Source: Prevotellaceae bacterium (GTDB lineage: Bacteria; Bacteroidota; Bacteroidia; Bacteroidales; Bacteroidaceae). From it: a DNA stretch of 64,000 bases. Position 1 is the stretch's first letter. Every line of letters begins with the position of its first letter. The stretch covers positions 62,001 through 126,000 of the forward strand of contig JAHZGX010000013.1 in assembly GCA_019420585.1 (NCBI GenBank), given 5' to 3'. A program made the translations under genes and the position numbers. This document shows positions 62,258 to 64,000 of this stretch, in pieces. Below the pieces are notes generated by a model. It worked only from the letters and a program-made list of their open reading frames with translations, was not told the origin of the DNA and did not search any database.

Positions 62258-63943
62258 ATGACCGAACTTGAATTACAGCAATACCTCCTCCGCGAGTACC
62301 CACAGGAGAATGCTCGCTGCGAATGGAAAGAATTTAAGAATCTGAAGAACTCGTTCTGCGGGGACGAGAAAGATGATGTGATATCCTACGTGTCGGCTAT
62401 CGCTAACATGGAGGGAGGTCATCTTGTGATAGGCGTAAAAGACAAAACTCTTGAGATTGTCGGGACAGACATTTCAAGGCTTACCTTTAACGGACAACCT
62501 GCCAATCCTCAATCGGCGACATTCAAACTTACGGAACAGTGTACTTATCTGTCGTCTGAAAGTCTGTCCATTGAAGAGTTTGTAACAGATGATACCCATA
62601 AGAGGGTATGGATTATCCACATTCCTAAGCATCTTCCTCGCCGTCCTGTATTAGCTCACAAAAAGGCTTGGCAGAGGATTGAAGATTCTCTCGTGGAACT
62701 TACAGCAGAACGGATGAATGTGATTCTTGACGAGCCTATAAGTGGGACAAAAGACTGGTCTGCCGAAATTGTCCCCGATGCTACCGTTGATGATCTTGAC
62801 GAAGTTGCTATTGCCAAGGCTCGTATGATGTTCAAAAAGGTTCACAGTCGCATACCTGCAGCGGAGGTAAACGCTTGGGATGTAAAGACATTTCTCGGAA
62901 AATGTGGACTGACAAAGAATGGAGGCATTACGCGTGCAGCCATCATCTTACTTGGTAAATATGAATCAGCCTTCAAACTTCGTCCTGCTGTGGCACAAGT
63001 GACATGGACTCGTCGGGATGCTCATCAGGATGTGGTAGACTACGAACATTTTACTGTTCCATTCATATTGACCGTAGATGAAATTCTCTCAAAGATTGAC
63101 AACCTGACATTACGTGAGATGCCTGGAGGTACGCTGTTTCCCGATACAATGAAACAATATGATGACTACACCATACGTGAAGCACTCCATAATTGCATCG
63201 CTCATCAGGATTATACGCTACAGCAGCGTATAAACTTTGTGGAAAATCCTGGCTACTTGTATTATTCCAATGCCGGTACGTTCCTTCCCGGCACATTGGA
63301 GAATGCATTGAGAAATGAAGAGTCCCAGAGTTATTTCCGCAATGAGTGTCTATGCAAGGCAATGGTTGACTTCAATATGATTGACACTGTGAGTCGTGGT
63401 ATCAAAAAGATGTTTAACGAGCAATGGCGCAGACACTTCCCTATGCCGGATTATGAGATTGACGCAGCAAGGAAGAAAGTGGTAGTACGAATCTACGGTA
63501 ACGAAATAAATAAGCGATATACGGATTTATTAAAAACAAACAACACCCTTTCACTATGGGATTGTATATCGCTTGACGCTGTGCAGAAAGGCAGGCTTAT
63601 CCATGAGGATGTTGCAAAAGACCTCTTATGCAGAGGGTTGATTGAGGGAGAGGCACCCAATTATAGCATTTCATTAGGTGTTGCTAAAAATACGCACCAA
63701 CTACCTTCATATACCAAGACTAAAGGATTGGATAAGGAGAAACTTCGCCAAATGATACTTCAATATCTTAAGAATGCTGGCAATGAAGGTGCGAAAAGGG
63801 ATAGCATATATGAATATATCAAAGATGTGTTACCATCAGGTAAAACAGAAGAACAAAAGCTACGTAGTTTAGGAGATATATTGAAAGCCATGAAAAAAGA
63901 AGACTTGATACGGACAGATGGGCGAAATTGGTTTGAGAAGTAA
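62258..63943 (+). CDS. AlbA_2 (Schlafen-type) ATP-binding protein
   Basis: 561 aa. AlbA_2 domain at about 1-130: ARCEWKEFKNLKNSFCG (about 19-35), SYVSAIANMEGGHLVIGVKD (about 45-64). A HATPase_c_4-like segment lies at about 290-380 (YTIREALHNCIAHQDYTLQ, NPGYLYYSNAGTFLPG). A C-terminal winged-helix follows (about 480-561, KRDSIYEYIKDVLPSGKTEE). Such proteins are usually called transcriptional regulators or RecG-like, and some take part in tRNA or DNA-related immunity. It begins 73 bases after the helicase in an AT-rich spacer, so it may have its own start. Position suggests it belongs to the system. Confidence 0.82.
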   Translation: MTELELQQYLLREYPQENARCEWKEFKNLKNSFCGDEKDDVISYVSAIANMEGGHLVIGVKDKTLEIVGTDISRLTFNGQPANPQSATFKLTEQCTYLSSESLSIEEFVTDDTHKRVWIIHIPKHLPRRPVLAHKKAWQRIEDSLVELTAERMNVILDEPISGTKDWSAEIVPDATVDDLDEVAIAKARMMFKKVHSRIPAAEVNAWDVKTFLGKCGLTKNGGITRAAIILLGKYESAFKLRPAVAQVTWTRRDAHQDVVDYEHFTVPFILTVDEILSKIDNLTLREMPGGTLFPDTMKQYDDYTIREALHNCIAHQDYTLQQRINFVENPGYLYYSNAGTFLPGTLENALRNEESQSYFRNECLCKAMVDFNMIDTVSRGIKKMFNEQWRRHFPMPDYEIDAARKKVVVRIYGNEINKRYTDLLKTNNTLSLWDCISLDAVQKGRLIHEDVAKDLLCRGLIEGEAPNYSISLGVAKNTHQLPSYTKTKGLDKEKLRQMILQYLKNAGNEGAKRDSIYEYIKDVLPSGKTEEQKLRSLGDILKAMKKEDLIRTDGRNWFEK

Positions 63944-64000
63944 ACGACGTTTGAATCCGGCAAATTCCGTCGAAATTCGACGGGAAACAAAGAGAATTCC
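63944..64000. other. Edge stretch
   Basis: 57 bases after the AlbA_2 stop, with an AATTCCGTCG / CGACGG near-inverted motif and nothing else I can support. The island may continue past the window. Confidence 0.3.

Overview
The window is chromosomal DNA from a member of the Bacteroidales, most like Prevotella or a close relative. The signs are promoters of the TAnnTTTG (-7) / TTTG (-33) type, A-rich leaders in place of strong Shine-Dalgarno sites, lineage-typical families (DUF4954, short Pta with AckA, RF2 without a frameshift site, NSS-family transporters, class I fumarase), and a probable type IX secretion tail on one exported protein. The species is inferred from gene content only.

Layout. 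1-4 kb: end of a diadenylate cyclase gene, then pta, ackA and a lipoprotein aldose epimerase. 4-6 kb: a repeat-rich gap and a Tat-exported phosphoesterase. 6-19 kb: a six-gene minus-strand efflux/ABC operon (TolC-like, HlyD-like, three MacB/FtsX-type permeases, ATPase) divergent from a sigma-54 activator and its histidine kinase. The operon has a near-consensus -24/-12 promoter and two 17-nt operators 21 bp apart, so its circuit can be read from the sequence. 19-34 kb: alkylation repair pair (AlkA-type glycosylase, Ogt), an arabinofuranosidase-type locus, tRNA-Ser, an ArgE/DapE-type deacylase, acyl-CoA ligase, prfB, a 45-aa membrane protein, CYTH and VanZ proteins, two tandem NSS transporters and a ComEA-like HhH protein. 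34-38 kb: an AT-rich block with a Gfo/Idh/MocA oxidoreductase, a radical SAM/SPASM protein and an ECF sigma factor fused through one membrane helix to an outer-membrane beta-barrel. 38-39 kb: a gene-free stretch with a tandem array, a MITE-like element, a perfect 40-nt palindrome and tRNA-Lys. 39-50 kb: housekeeping genes (AI-2E permease, tdk, rsmI, hflX, DUF4954, fumarase) and a second phosphoesterase flanked by tandem arrays.

50-64 kb is an accessory island. It opens with a decayed MobV relaxase and continues, AT-rich and all on the plus strand, with a tandem-S1 protein, a giant DEDDh exonuclease-RecQ helicase whose frame continues across an A9 tract into a UvrD-type helicase, another SF1 helicase with a possible HEPN/DUF4145-like N-terminus, and an AlbA_2 (Schlafen-type) ATP-binding protein. 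The gene mix resembles a nucleic-acid-processing or anti-phage operon. Its function is inferred. The A9 tract could switch between RecQ alone and a RecQ-UvrD fusion of about 2,579 aa.

Four tandem arrays of about 22-23-nt period, unrelated in sequence, occur only at 34-50 kb and lie at the edges of the accessory blocks.
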